This document shows positions 18,558 through 28,299 of a DNA stretch of 52,357 bases, piece by piece. The number at the start of each line of letters is the position of its first letter. The stretch's first letter is position 1. A program made the position numbers and the translations under genes. The notes below the pieces were generated by a model. The model saw nothing but the letters and a program-made list of their open reading frames with translations, was not told where the DNA came from and ran no database searches. The DNA is from Planctomycetota bacterium. GTDB taxonomy: Bacteria > Planctomycetota > Planctomycetia > Gemmatales > Gemmataceae. The stretch covers positions 1-52,357 of the forward strand of contig RFZJ01000019.1 in assembly GCA_009920765.1 (NCBI GenBank), in the 5' to 3' direction.

Positions 18558-20132
18558 TTAATGCCTGAAGTGCCTGAATCCGCTAAAGATCATGGAAATA
18601 CCATTTTCATCGCAGGATGCGATTGCATCCGCATCACGCATGGAACCACCCGGCTGAACAATAGCAATGACGCCTGCCTTTGCAGCCTCGTCGACGCCAT
18701 CCCTAAATGGAAAAAATGCATCAGAAGCAAGGACTGCGCCGCGAGCATTTTCCCCAGCTTTTTTCAAGGCATTCTGAACAGCATCAACCCTGCTCATCTG
18801 CCCTGCACCTGTGCCAAGAAGTTTACCGTCCTTGACAACAACAATAGCATTGCTTTTTACGTGCTTGCAAACAAGCCATGCAAACTTGAGATCATCAAGT
18901 TCCAAGGGTGAAAGTTTTCTCTTGGTAACCAACCTGGCATTCGAAAGATTTTCATTCGAAGCATCTTTATCCTGCACCAAAAGGCCGCCGTCCACTTTCC
19001 GAATTTCCATCGTTGGTTTTCTTGCAATCATTGGGCCGGTTGAAAGAAGACGTACACTTTTCTTCCAAGTAGGCTTGGTAGTAAGAATTTCAAAAGCTTC
19101 CGGGGAGAAACCTGGCGCAACCACACACTCAAGGAACCTACCTGGTTCAGCCATCGCCAATGCGGTTGCCTCATCAACTTCGCGATTTAACCCAACAATT
19201 CCGCCATAGGCGCTAAGAGGATCGCCATCGTAAGCCCCCCTGAAAGTATCCACGAGGTGCTTTGCAACAGAAGCACCACAGGGGTTATTATGCTTGAGGA
19301 TAACGGTAGCAGGCCTTCCAAATTCACGCAAAAGATTTAAAGCGCTATCGATATCAAGCAGGTTGTTGTAGGAAAGTTCTTTCCCGTGCAAGATGGTAGC
19401 ATTAGCGAGAGAATCCACTGGGGGATTCAATTCCGTGTAAAAAGCAGCAGTCTGATGGGGGTTCTCGCCATAACGCAATACCTGTTTGCATTTGAAAGAA
19501 AAAGAAATTTCATCAGAAAATCCTTGATTCAAATGCGCCTTGAAATACTGACTGATTGCATGATCGTATTGGGCGGTATGGGTAAACGCATCACTAGCAA
19601 GTTTTTTTCTGGTAGCAAGGCTAACCTTCCCACCGGTGCTTTTAAGCTCTTCAATGATGGCACCGTATTGTTCAGGGCTTGTAACCACTGCAACATCATG
19701 GTGATTTTTCGCTGCCGATCGTACCATTGAAGGGCCGCCAATATCAATATTTTCGACCACTTCCTCGTAGGTGCTCTCGGGATTCGATGCAACTTTTGCA
19801 AATGGATAAAGATTACAAACAACCATATCAATCGGATGAATGTCATGCTCTTTGATGGTTTTCACATGCTCGGCATTATCACGGATCGCAAGAATGCCAC
19901 CGTGAATTTTTGGATGCAAGGTTTTAACCCTGCCGTCCAGCATTTCAGGAAACCCGGTAACTTCCGAAATATCAACAGCAGGAATGCCGGCATCAAGAAG
20001 GGCTTTTTTTGTTCCACCCGTCGAAATCAGCATTGCCTTGTTTTTCACAAGTTCCTTTGCCAATTCAATCAAGCCAGTTTTATCACTTACACTCAACAAT
20101 ACGCGATGAATAGGAATCAATCGACCATCCAC
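18558..20132 (-). CDS. purH: Bifunctional AICAR transformylase/IMP cyclohydrolase
   Basis: Carries out the last two steps of IMP synthesis. The MGS-like cyclohydrolase domain opens with LLSVSDKTGL and STGGT, and the larger transformylase domain has the KHNNPCGAS and AYGGIVGLN motifs. Both halves are complete (524 residues). The frame is open to a TTG at 20174, but I prefer the GTG at 20132, which leaves GGGGGA six bases upstream and gives an N-terminus close to the family's usual one. A TTG four codons further is also possible. Confidence 0.94.
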   Translation of the reverse strand: MDGRLIPIHRVLLSVSDKTGLIELAKELVKNKAMLISTGGTKKALLDAGIPAVDISEVTGFPEMLDGRVKTLHPKIHGGILAIRDNAEHVKTIKEHDIHPIDMVVCNLYPFAKVASNPESTYEEVVENIDIGGPSMVRSAAKNHHDVAVVTSPEQYGAIIEELKSTGGKVSLATRKKLASDAFTHTAQYDHAISQYFKAHLNQGFSDEISFSFKCKQVLRYGENPHQTAAFYTELNPPVDSLANATILHGKELSYNNLLDIDSALNLLREFGRPATVILKHNNPCGASVAKHLVDTFRGAYDGDPLSAYGGIVGLNREVDEATALAMAEPGRFLECVVAPGFSPEAFEILTTKPTWKKSVRLLSTGPMIARKPTMEIRKVDGGLLVQDKDASNENLSNARLVTKRKLSPLELDDLKFAWLVCKHVKSNAIVVVKDGKLLGTGAGQMSRVDAVQNALKKAGENARGAVLASDAFFPFRDGVDEAAKAGVIAIVQPGGSMRDADAIASCDENGISMIFSGFRHFRH

Positions 20133-20227
20133 GGCAAGTCCCCCGAAAATTAAAGTTGAATCCCAATATGCCAAATTCTATCAATGCGTAAAGAAGTTTC
20201 AGTATTATTCCATCAGGATCATATTAA

Positions 20228-21253
20228 TTAAGTTGGTCCCAGTACGACGGTATACCGGTTAGATTGAATCCGGATACCCCCCACAAGATGCACTTCAAAG
20301 CCATCCGTGCCCAAATTTTGTGCTATTTTTTTCCATTGTTTATGATGAATTGCATCGGTGGGCCATAATTCCCTGGCAAAGATACTTCTAAGAAAAAGAG
20401 ATAATTTCCAAGCAGGAAACTTAGACACCTCAACCCTATCAAGCACCACTTGATCAAGAACCCGGGGTTTTTCAAGTTTCAGACCAATTTTTCGAGCCAA
20501 CCTTTTTTCGAAAGATGCGTATGCCTGAATATGCCCTGCAAGGCCGGCAAGAATGCCCTCAATGGCAGGCTGAAATTCATTTTTCAACAAAGGTAGTAAA
20601 TCAAGGCGGATTTTATTTCTTAAGAATCGCGTTTGCTGGTTGGTGGGATCTTCCCGCCAAACGATATTATTATCCCGCAGGTAATCACAAATCTGTTCTT
20701 TGGAACAAAAAAGCAATGGCCGGCCTAAACTCACACCGCTAATTAAAGAGCGTTTAGGTTTGATTCCAGCCAACCCCTGAACCCCGGAACCACGCAAAAT
20801 GCGCATCAGCACCGTTTCAGCCTGATCATTGGAAGTATGCGCAGTAAACACCCAGTTGACATTATTTTCGAGGGCAATTTTTGAAAACCAGTTATAGCGG
20901 GCCACTCTTGCATTTTTTTCCCAACTAGCTCCAATATTCAAATCAGCAGAATTCAGCTTAACGCTTGTGTATTCAACCAAAGCATCGGTCGCTCCCTGAA
21001 GTATCCCAACAAAATGACGTATAAGAACCTCATCAAGATCGTTTTCTTCACCCCTTGATGCATGATTAACATGCGCAACAATCAAACGGGCCACCGATTC
21101 TTTTTTTATCTGGCAAGCCAGGGCATGAGCCAATCCCATGCTATCGGCTCCACCTGATACCCCTACTATAATTCCTGAATTCGCATTCTTACAACTCGCA
21201 AGAAAAGACTTTACCTCAAGCAGAACAGGAGAATTAGCACTTCGGGGCTTCAT
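20228..21253 (-). CDS. tilS: tRNA(Ile)-lysidine synthetase
   Basis: Makes lysidine at the wobble C of tRNA-Ile(CAU), so it reads AUA instead of AUG. The PP-loop S33-G-G-A-D-S38 is intact. The N-type ATPase continues with HTSNDQAETVLMRILRGSG, the family-wide HxxxDxxET-like block, and REDPTN. A TilS C-terminal substrate-binding part follows, giving 342 residues. The start is uncertain: the frame opens at a TTG at 21265 overlapping the trpC stop, but the ATG at 21253 is more likely. Tight packing with trpC implies co-transcription. Confidence 0.93.
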   Translation of the reverse strand: MKPRSANSPVLLEVKSFLASCKNANSGIIVGVSGGADSMGLAHALACQIKKESVARLIVAHVNHASRGEENDLDEVLIRHFVGILQGATDALVEYTSVKLNSADLNIGASWEKNARVARYNWFSKIALENNVNWVFTAHTSNDQAETVLMRILRGSGVQGLAGIKPKRSLISGVSLGRPLLFCSKEQICDYLRDNNIVWREDPTNQQTRFLRNKIRLDLLPLLKNEFQPAIEGILAGLAGHIQAYASFEKRLARKIGLKLEKPRVLDQVVLDRVEVSKFPAWKLSLFLRSIFARELWPTDAIHHKQWKKIAQNLGTDGFEVHLVGGIRIQSNRYTVVLGPT

Positions 21254-21257
21254 TCTT

Positions 21258-22043
21258 TTAAACAAGCCCCTTTAGTGTTTTTAACGTCGAAGTGATATTC
21301 CCAGATCGCATGAAAGTTTCACCGACAAGAATTGCTTTCGCTCCGGCGGCCTTCAACTTTTCCACATCCTTCTTAGTCTGGATTCCGCTTTCACTTACAA
21401 CCAAATAACTACTGGGAATTTTAGGCAGTAAATCAAGGGTATGATCCAGGCTGGTTACAAAAGTACGCAAATCCCGATTGTTAATACCCACCAATCGGGT
21501 GCCACTCTCAAGAACGCGAGTTAAATGGCAAGAATCATAAAGTTCAACCAATGGTTCAAGACCAAGCTTTTTTGCTTCCCCTACCAGATGTTTTAAATCA
21601 TCGCCCAGAAGAACCTCTGCAATAAACAAAATTGCACTTGCACCATGAATCTTAGCTTCCAGAAGTTGATAATAATCGATAACAAATTCTTTCCTTAAAA
21701 GCGGGGTTTTTACAGTATTAGAAACGGTTTGTAGATCCTTCAAGCTGCCTTGAAAAAAATGCTCATCCGTTAACACACTGATACAATCAACCCCACTTGA
21801 TTCATATTCCGTTGCAATACTTGCGGGGCAGAAACTTTCTCTAAGCACACCCGCAGAAGGAGAGGCCTTTTTTATCTCAGCAATAACACCTATTCCCCTG
21901 GCATCGGCAAGTGCATCATAAAAAGAACCAGTTTGAGGCACATTCTCCAAACTTTTTAAAAGTTGAGATTCTGGAATGTTTTTCCTGCCAAAAAAAACTT
22001 CTTCCTTCTTCCTTGCAACTATTTTGTCTAGAATTGTTTCCAT
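21258..22043 (-). CDS. trpC: Indole-3-glycerol-phosphate synthase
   Basis: Closes the indole ring in tryptophan synthesis. The TIM barrel has the usual marks: ILDKIVARKKEEV at the front, VIAEIKKASPSAG, LLRKEFVIDYYQL, GINNRDL, VSESGI and ILVGETF. From the ATG at 22043 the protein is 261 residues, normal for this enzyme, and GGAAAG lies four bases ahead of it; the GTG at 22067 is less likely. No other trp genes are in the window, so the pathway is scattered. Confidence 0.95.
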   Translation of the reverse strand: METILDKIVARKKEEVFFGRKNIPESQLLKSLENVPQTGSFYDALADARGIGVIAEIKKASPSAGVLRESFCPASIATEYESSGVDCISVLTDEHFFQGSLKDLQTVSNTVKTPLLRKEFVIDYYQLLEAKIHGASAILFIAEVLLGDDLKHLVGEAKKLGLEPLVELYDSCHLTRVLESGTRLVGINNRDLRTFVTSLDHTLDLLPKIPSSYLVVSESGIQTKKDVEKLKAAGAKAILVGETFMRSGNITSTLKTLKGLV

Positions 22044-22103
22044 GGTACTTTCCAAATTGGCTTTCACTTAACCAGGTAGTTTCGCAATTACTTGCATAAC
22101 CCA

Positions 22104-23129
22104 ATGAACGATCCCTCAGGTCATCTTACGAATTCATCCTACACAGGAAAAACTGGTTTTGAAAACCTTTCCCCCACCAAGGTCGCACTATGCCTGTTAT
22201 TGCTTTTACTTGCTGCCTCCTTTGTCCCTTTTGTAATACAAAAAAGCAATCTTTTAGAAAATCAATACGGTGCGGAAATGATCGCCAAGTCAAAAGATTA
22301 CAGCGATCCGGAAGAATTCAAAATATTGCGAACCCGAATAAATTTATGGACATCTGGTTTAACATTACCCCTTATCGCATTACTGTTCCCTTGGGTATTC
22401 GTTAATTACACAGAACTTAATAAAAGCGACCTGGGCTGGAAAAATAAGAACTTGTTATTTTCGCTGCAAAAAGCAATTCTGGGCATCATCACTTTTATAC
22501 CAGCGGTTTATCTTCTTCAATTTCTGATTGTCAAAATCCAACTTTTACTGCCTGGGCAACATGTTGCAGATCATCCCTTAACTCAACTGGGTGGGCAAAA
22601 ACTGATGACTCTAGAATGGATCATGATTTTCTGTTCTGCAGTGGTTGGTGCACCAATCCTTGAGGAACAATTCTTCAGAGGACTAATACAACCTTGGATC
22701 ACTGCAAAAAAAAACGGGACTTCCATCGCTATTTCCTGCGCAATTTCCATAAGCCTAATTCAGTTTAGCGATGATTGGTACAAGGCTTTTGCATTAGCTT
22801 TGGGTGATCGATCCATTGAAAACTCATCCCAATTTCAAATACACATAACCAAAGCCTTAGCGCCATTACTTTTCAGCCTTTTTGTTTCAACTTTGATTAT
22901 TATCATCAACAAAAAAAACAGGCCCAGTGCTGCAATCGGTGCAACTGCCCTGCTTTTTGGAATGATCCACGCTTTCGCATGGCCATCACCCGTGGGGTTG
23001 ACATTACTCGGCGTAGGCCTGGGAATGGCTTATACAAAAACTGGAAATATCATTACACCAATAATCATTCACATGGGATTTAATTGCCTGGCGTTTGGAA
23101 TGCTGATACTTCAAACGATTAAAAACTAA
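22104..23129 (+). CDS. CPBP-family intramembrane glutamic-type protease
   Basis: An ABI/CPBP (CAAX-protease-like) membrane enzyme. Hydrophobic segments run near residues 26-44, 82-101, 122-145, 170-184, 203-222, 250-268 and 275-290. Motif 1 is E187-E188-x3-R192 (LEEQFFRG), motif 2 has H289 (FGMIHAF), and motif 3 is H323-x3-N327. These support a functional active site. A possible soluble stretch lies between the first two motifs (about 223-250). The TTG at 22092 opens the frame, but the ATG at 22104 is preferred. Its last 11 bases overlap the facing ygfZ gene. Confidence 0.87.
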   Translation: MNDPSGHLTNSSYTGKTGFENLSPTKVALCLLLLLLAASFVPFVIQKSNLLENQYGAEMIAKSKDYSDPEEFKILRTRINLWTSGLTLPLIALLFPWVFVNYTELNKSDLGWKNKNLLFSLQKAILGIITFIPAVYLLQFLIVKIQLLLPGQHVADHPLTQLGGQKLMTLEWIMIFCSAVVGAPILEEQFFRGLIQPWITAKKNGTSIAISCAISISLIQFSDDWYKAFALALGDRSIENSSQFQIHITKALAPLLFSLFVSTLIIIINKKNRPSAAIGATALLFGMIHAFAWPSPVGLTLLGVGLGMAYTKTGNIITPIIIHMGFNCLAFGMLILQTIKN

Positions 23130-24201
23130 ACGGCAGCGAGCAAGAAACAGCGGATTGCTTTGTTCCATCACACTCAACTTGAAAACTGGTGCCTAGGTCG
23201 TGATTACCTCTTCGCAGATAAGCCAGAGCAATATTCTTTTTTAGCAAGGGTGAATAAAGAGATGAAGTAACCCGCCCAACTTCGTTTCCATCTCGAAAAA
23301 CCAAACTGCCTTGCTTAACCATATTCTTTTCCAGAAACAAACCAAACAATAATCGGTTGACCTGCCCACGATCACGGGCCATAACAATGGGTTCTTGACC
23401 CAGATAACAGCCTTTCGTGGAGCAAATCGCCTTAGCTGCCCTATTTAATTCTGGAATAAATGTTGTTTCTTCTATCTCCTTACCGGCTAAAGGAAACCCT
23501 GCTTCCACCCGCAAAATTTCCAGCGCTTCTGTTCCACCAGGTATTGCACCGCTTGAGGTCAAAGCTTCCCAGACCTTAACAGCCCTGCTTTTCAAACAAA
23601 CAATTTCATAGGCGGGAATATTAAAATCAGGTTCAAAACGAATCTGACAAGATCCAGCATCGTTCACTGATCTATTCAAAAAATCATGTAACTCCAACTC
23701 AGGAACTTCTTCCTGAATCAACTTTGAAATCAAGGATTTTGATTTTGGCCCCACCAGAAGAAACTGAGCGTAATCTGCAGTTCGGTCAGCAAATGCAACC
23801 TGTTCGCTAATAAGGTAGTGGTCTAGATGTTCTTCAATTTTACGATTCTGACCTGGCGCACCATCCACCCAATAGGCATGTCTGCCATCGGCAAGTTGTA
23901 TGTGATAAACTCGAATATGGGCAACAGCCTTAGCCTTGGCAGTAGTAAGAAAAGCTTCGCAACCGCCGCCTAAAGGCAAATCAGCAACTTGATTGGTACA
24001 AATATTATTCAGAAAAGCCGGAACATCGGGACCCGTCATTTCAATTTTAGAACGATTTGAAACATCAAATACAACAGAATCTCTTCTAGCTGCAGAATAC
24101 TCTTTTTCAATATCACCAAAAGATAATGGCGGATTAGTTTCTACTCCATAAATTGCGCCCTGTGATACCAGTAGATCCACGAGACCTTTGTTTTGTTCCA
24201 T
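23119..24201 (-). CDS. ygfZ: YgfZ/GcvT-fold tetrahydrofolate-binding protein
   Basis: A GcvT-like folate-binding protein that supports iron-sulfur cluster assembly. The diagnostic KGCYLGQEP motif (K-G-C-Y-x-G-Q-E) is present around residue 266, and the N-terminal FDVSNRSKIEMTGPD block is of aminomethyltransferase type. 360 residues suits a YgfZ-type protein. It is 29 bases downstream of the LarA-like gene on the same strand, so they are likely an operon. Convergent overlap with the CPBP gene. Confidence 0.85.
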   Translation of the reverse strand: MEQNKGLVDLLVSQGAIYGVETNPPLSFGDIEKEYSAARRDSVVFDVSNRSKIEMTGPDVPAFLNNICTNQVADLPLGGGCEAFLTTAKAKAVAHIRVYHIQLADGRHAYWVDGAPGQNRKIEEHLDHYLISEQVAFADRTADYAQFLLVGPKSKSLISKLIQEEVPELELHDFLNRSVNDAGSCQIRFEPDFNIPAYEIVCLKSRAVKVWEALTSSGAIPGGTEALEILRVEAGFPLAGKEIEETTFIPELNRAAKAICSTKGCYLGQEPIVMARDRGQVNRLLFGLFLEKNMVKQGSLVFRDGNEVGRVTSSLYSPLLKKNIALAYLRRGNHDLGTSFQVECDGTKQSAVSCSLPFSF

Positions 24202-24230
24202 TTGTACAGCTCTCTCCCGGAAAAGTCCAT

Positions 24231-25427
24231 TTAGCGCTTTTTGAAATTAATATAAGACTTATGAGCATCGCGAATGATGGCGACACCATCTGCGTTTGAC
24301 CCCAAATCGCAAAGTTCCTGCGCTGAACGCAAAGGCAATGCAAGCAATCTGCCAATATCATCCTGACCCTCAAATGTGGAAACATAGACTTTACCATGGG
24401 AGACAGCATCAACCCACTGTTTGATTAAATGAGGGGGTACCACGGAAAAAGCAGATTCACTTTTACCCAAGGATTTCATTTCGAGTTGCTTTTTAATATC
24501 ATTGAGATTGAATTCTGCCTGGGCAAGTAAAACAATCACTCCGTTTTTCTTTACGATCCGTTTTGCGCAAACAAGTGCCCTGCATAATTGGACAAACCCT
24601 ATTTTCTCATCAACACCACCCATCAGGGCAATTACCAAGCCAAATGAACTCGAGGCATCCTGTTTCCAGATTTCATCCAACTTCTTTTCAGCAAATCTAT
24701 TTGCTTCATCCGCCCCTGCAAAAATTTCTTCGATATCGCCATTTGCTCCTTCGATAACCTGGACAAAATATGGTGCGCCCAACAACCACGAAACCTTTAG
24801 TGCTTGCTTTTTGCCTAAATCAGAATTGATATCTTCGCCAAGAACCTCTTTGGAGCAAGAAGAAATAACCTCGGAGTTTGCAAGTGCAGGAAACAAATCC
24901 GCTTCGGCACCAGAAATCCCAAAATACGGATCGTATTGCCTCTTACCCAAAACAACAATCTGATCTGCCTCAATGATAGTCCGGTTTAGATAAAGTTTCC
25001 CGATCTCATCAGAAGATGTTAAAAATGCATGACTTTTTTTATCATCCGGATTATGTACTTCAATCTTAATTTCATTAAATTCATCGGGAAGATCAGCGAC
25101 CCAAGAATCCGAGTTCGTAGAAGATAGACAAACAAGGGTTACATTTTCCATTGCAACTCCTGCACCTGAAATATGCTCCAATACAGCAATAAGAATTTCT
25201 AGAAAGCCATTGAATTGGTCAACAAGAACTATCGCCAGACGGTCGTCGGGGGTAATTGCTCGTTTTAATTCCGGGTATCCAACTGGATGAGATAACGCCT
25301 TACGAATTAATTGGGGGGTTTTAGATTGCTGGGTTTTCAATTTAGGCAAAAACTCACAAACAATTTGTTCATTTCGCAACTTAAATTGCCAGATTTTCGA
25401 CCCAAATGCCAAGCTGAATTCCTTCAT
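24231..25427 (-). CDS. LarA/DUF2088-like protein with altered racemase motif
   Basis: Distantly like lactate racemase LarA. The N-terminal Rossmann-like half has PELKRAITPDDRLAIVLVD and ADQIVVLGKRQYDPYFGISGAEADLFPAL, which align with the LarA phosphate/nucleotide region, but the ATGTHR catalytic motif is replaced by C100-L-S-S-T-N-S106, so the first catalytic His is absent. Probably not an active racemase. The start at 25427 (398 residues) is preferred over an ATG at 25430 and a TTG at 25442 because AGGA sits at better spacing. It may be co-transcribed with ygfZ. Confidence 0.6.
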   Translation of the reverse strand: MKEFSLAFGSKIWQFKLRNEQIVCEFLPKLKTQQSKTPQLIRKALSHPVGYPELKRAITPDDRLAIVLVDQFNGFLEILIAVLEHISGAGVAMENVTLVCLSSTNSDSWVADLPDEFNEIKIEVHNPDDKKSHAFLTSSDEIGKLYLNRTIIEADQIVVLGKRQYDPYFGISGAEADLFPALANSEVISSCSKEVLGEDINSDLGKKQALKVSWLLGAPYFVQVIEGANGDIEEIFAGADEANRFAEKKLDEIWKQDASSSFGLVIALMGGVDEKIGFVQLCRALVCAKRIVKKNGVIVLLAQAEFNLNDIKKQLEMKSLGKSESAFSVVPPHLIKQWVDAVSHGKVYVSTFEGQDDIGRLLALPLRSAQELCDLGSNADGVAIIRDAHKSYINFKKR

Positions 25428-25628
25428 CATTGATTCCTGCAAGTCGTCAAAAGAGCAGAACTTAACTCATCAATATATAATAGAACAAATGGACAAAAAG
25501 GCGTATGCTACTTAATATTGGTTTGTTTTAGTATCTAAACAAGCTTTTCCAGTTAGAATTAAATTGTACCCCCATGATTGAAAGACTTTAGCAATAATTG
25601 TTTATCCCTAAGTTTGAAGGAATAAAAG

Positions 25629-26282
25629 ATGTCAGATGAATTGGCTGCGTTAAGGGAAGAAAACGAACAATTAAAAAAATTATGCTTGGAGTTGGATCAA
25701 GCATTAACCAATTCAAACTTGTCGGCAAGCATTAACAAATCTTTTGGCACCCCCATACCAGAAAGCGAATTGGAACAACTCTTAGAGGAGAAATCTGAAA
25801 CCATCAGAAAACTGCACACGGAAAACCTCGAATACCAAAAAGTGATCACGGAACTGGAAGACAGATTATACGGGCCTGGTGGAGCAGATTTGGGAACTGA
25901 AAAGCCACAACAACCATCGGGCAACATGGAAGTTTCCGCAAGTATTGGAGAATTAGAGGCCAAGAAAGAAACCTTAGCCAAAGAAATCCAATTAATGGAA
26001 AAGCAGTTGTGCGATGAAGAAATAAAGGCAAGCAGAGAACGAGCAGAAATGGCAAGGCAAAAATACGATTTGGAAAGATTAAAGGCCGACCTGGAAATCG
26101 AAATTGAAAAGCATGCCAAGGATGCTTCACTCAAGACCAAAATCGATTCTATAAAATCCAGACTTCATGCTGCTGGGTCTGAACCGCTAAGGGGCTTAAA
26201 AAACGAACAGAATACCAATGAACCTGCACCTGCCCAGACACCTCCAAAAAGCATTTTTGGCAAGTTGTTTGGCGGAAAGTAG
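25629..26282 (+). CDS. Coiled-coil protein of unknown role, 217 aa
   Basis: Family not recognised. Heptads of Leu, Glu and Lys start at residue 3 (ELAALREENEQLKKLC) and continue in blocks over 40-90 and 105-175, predicting a long coiled coil, perhaps a dimer. The final residues, KSIFGKLFGGK, form a short amphipathic tail that could bind a membrane or a partner. No signal peptide. GAAGGA precedes the ATG. It is divergent from the LarA-like gene, across 201 bases that contain an imperfect inverted repeat at 25523-25542. Confidence 0.72.
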   Translation: MSDELAALREENEQLKKLCLELDQALTNSNLSASINKSFGTPIPESELEQLLEEKSETIRKLHTENLEYQKVITELEDRLYGPGGADLGTEKPQQPSGNMEVSASIGELEAKKETLAKEIQLMEKQLCDEEIKASRERAEMARQKYDLERLKADLEIEIEKHAKDASLKTKIDSIKSRLHAAGSEPLRGLKNEQNTNEPAPAQTPPKSIFGKLFGGK

Positions 26283-26291
26283 GCAAGGTGA

Positions 26292-28226
26292 TCAGTCAAG
26301 TTTAACAGGTATTTGTATTTTCTTTCCATCACGGTCGACTCCAACCTGAATGGTTGTTCCTTTTTTCTCACCCGCCATGATTTGCATGTAAGTTTCTATA
26401 TTGCCAACTTTTTTACCACTAATTTCCATGATACGATCGCCTTTTTTAATACCAGCCTTGGCAGCAGGATCACCATCGGATACTCCCTCAACAAGAACAC
26501 CATCTTTTTCATCCGAGTAACCAGGGCGAATACCAAGTCTGGGCATATTACCTGCGGGCCTTGGTGAAGTTCCCCCTTTAACCTCAACAAAAGCAGGTTT
26601 TTTCTCAACCAAGGTTAAATCCACGACTATTTTTTCAACAAAACCAACGACCTTCAACAACCCATCGAGGTTGATCCTTTCAGCAGTGTCCAAGGGGGTG
26701 TGATACTCGGGATGAACACCGGTCCAGAAAAACAGAACCGGAATTTTCTTCTCGCAAAAGGACGCATGATCACTGGGCCCGAATCCACTTTTTTTCTTTA
26801 CAAATACAAACTGTGATTCTGCGTTTTTCTTATCAAGCAAGGGTTCAAAAATTTCTGCAGTACCAGTGCCTTCAAGAAGGACTTTATCTTTCTTGGTATC
26901 AGTATCCTTGGAAAGCCTTCCGATCATGTCAAGGTTAACCATTGCAGCGATTTCATTGATCGGAATCAAAGGATTATTGACAAAGTGTGCAGAGCCAAAA
27001 AGCCCCAATTCTTCGCCACTGAATGCCATGAAAAGAATCTTTCTTCCCTGCCTGTTTTTAATTGAAGAAAATCTACGAACCAATTCAAGCATTCCAGTGG
27101 TGCCCGAACCGTTATCATCAGCACCATGATGAATGGCAAGCTTCTTTTGAGCGGAAAGGCTTCCCGCACCTCCGTAGCCCAGATGATCATAATGTGCACC
27201 AATCACAATAGTTTCATTCGCCAATGGGCCACTGCCTTCTAAAACCCCGGCAATATTTTTCAATGGGACAACATCTTTGCCACGGGTAAGTTTAATCTCC
27301 AAATCTGCTGTGATTGAATCAAGATTTGCACTCGCAGAAACCATCTCCTCTTCTATCAATTTTTGGGTTTGTTCAAGTGATTTACCAGTGACTGCGGTCA
27401 CCAATTCATCAGCGCTGGATCTGGATAAATGAAGAGCAGGAATTTTTCCTGGGCTTCTTGCTAGGGCGGTATAATTAAATGGTAGCAATGAATCAGAAGT
27501 ATCCTTGGCCGTATCCCGATCATTTACAAAAATAACAGCCAAAGCACCATGTTTTTCAGCATTTAAAATCTTTTCAGTAAGGGACGCCAACTGTTTCTTT
27601 TTACCGTTGGAGTCAAAGACTTTAGATTCTTCCTTAAATTTGGGAGCATCACGAAGAACCAAAACTATTTTGCCCTTGGCATCAATTTTCGCATAGTCAT
27701 CATACTTTTTCCCATCATCCACAGTGATGCCAAAACCCGCAAAAACAATGGGGGCATTCGCTTTTCCAGCTTGTGAAAGGCCCAGGGCCTCAAAATCTTT
27801 GCCAGCATCAAGCGGAAACACTTTGTCTTGCTTTACAGATGTTTCACCACGATGCACAAACTTGAATCGCCGATTTTTCAACTGGGGATCAACCTGTAAA
27901 TTAGATGATTTGATTACCAACCTTGGCTTTTCATCCAGTTTGGCCCCAGAAATACTAAAAGGTTGAAAGTACGACCCATCTTTACCCAATGGCTTCAGGC
28001 CGGCGGCCTTGAATTGCTGGCTGATGTAATCCGCGGCAAGGTCCAACCCCTTTGTTAAAGGCCCCCTCCCCTCGCAGTTATCCGAGGCTAAAAAGAAAAT
28101 ATCTTTCTTAACCTGAAGAAAAGAAGGAGTTTGCACATCACCTTTTTCCGCCCCACTCACAGGAATAAACAGGGCCAAAAAAGTTAACGTAAGCAAACCA
28201 ACACCAAGAACGGTTTTAATTTTCAT
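26292..28226 (-). CDS. Secreted M28 aminopeptidase with PA and PDZ domains
   Basis: A zinc aminopeptidase. A signal peptide (1-25, PVSG-AEK) is followed by an M28 N-terminal part, a PA insertion (about 140-290, GFGITVDDGKKYDDYA) and the catalytic core. Zinc ligands are intact: GAHYDHLGYGG (H), HHGADDNGSG (D), FSGEELG (E), NLDMIGR (D), HPEYHTPLDT (H). A C-terminal PDZ domain (about 545-644, DGVLVEGVSDGDPAAKAGIKKGDRI) may recruit substrates. It is in the periplasm or outer membrane. It lies 73 bases downstream of the permease gene on the same strand. Confidence 0.92.
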   Translation of the reverse strand: MKIKTVLGVGLLTLTFLALFIPVSGAEKGDVQTPSFLQVKKDIFFLASDNCEGRGPLTKGLDLAADYISQQFKAAGLKPLGKDGSYFQPFSISGAKLDEKPRLVIKSSNLQVDPQLKNRRFKFVHRGETSVKQDKVFPLDAGKDFEALGLSQAGKANAPIVFAGFGITVDDGKKYDDYAKIDAKGKIVLVLRDAPKFKEESKVFDSNGKKKQLASLTEKILNAEKHGALAVIFVNDRDTAKDTSDSLLPFNYTALARSPGKIPALHLSRSSADELVTAVTGKSLEQTQKLIEEEMVSASANLDSITADLEIKLTRGKDVVPLKNIAGVLEGSGPLANETIVIGAHYDHLGYGGAGSLSAQKKLAIHHGADDNGSGTTGMLELVRRFSSIKNRQGRKILFMAFSGEELGLFGSAHFVNNPLIPINEIAAMVNLDMIGRLSKDTDTKKDKVLLEGTGTAEIFEPLLDKKNAESQFVFVKKKSGFGPSDHASFCEKKIPVLFFWTGVHPEYHTPLDTAERINLDGLLKVVGFVEKIVVDLTLVEKKPAFVEVKGGTSPRPAGNMPRLGIRPGYSDEKDGVLVEGVSDGDPAAKAGIKKGDRIMEISGKKVGNIETYMQIMAGEKKGTTIQVGVDRDGKKIQIPVKLD

Positions 28227-28299
28227 GACTTATAAACCCTTAAAAAATAAAACAAAGCTTGATTGTAATATTATTTTAGTTGAAGGCCCGGCGCAAATG

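Noticed and set aside
24502..24963. 153-aa plus-strand frame inside the LarA-like gene
   Set aside because: It is an opposite-strand shadow with no ribosome site and low-complexity composition.
25523..25542. Inverted repeat as a strong operator
   Set aside because: The arms pair only with a bulged base, so I list it as weak context and not as a feature.
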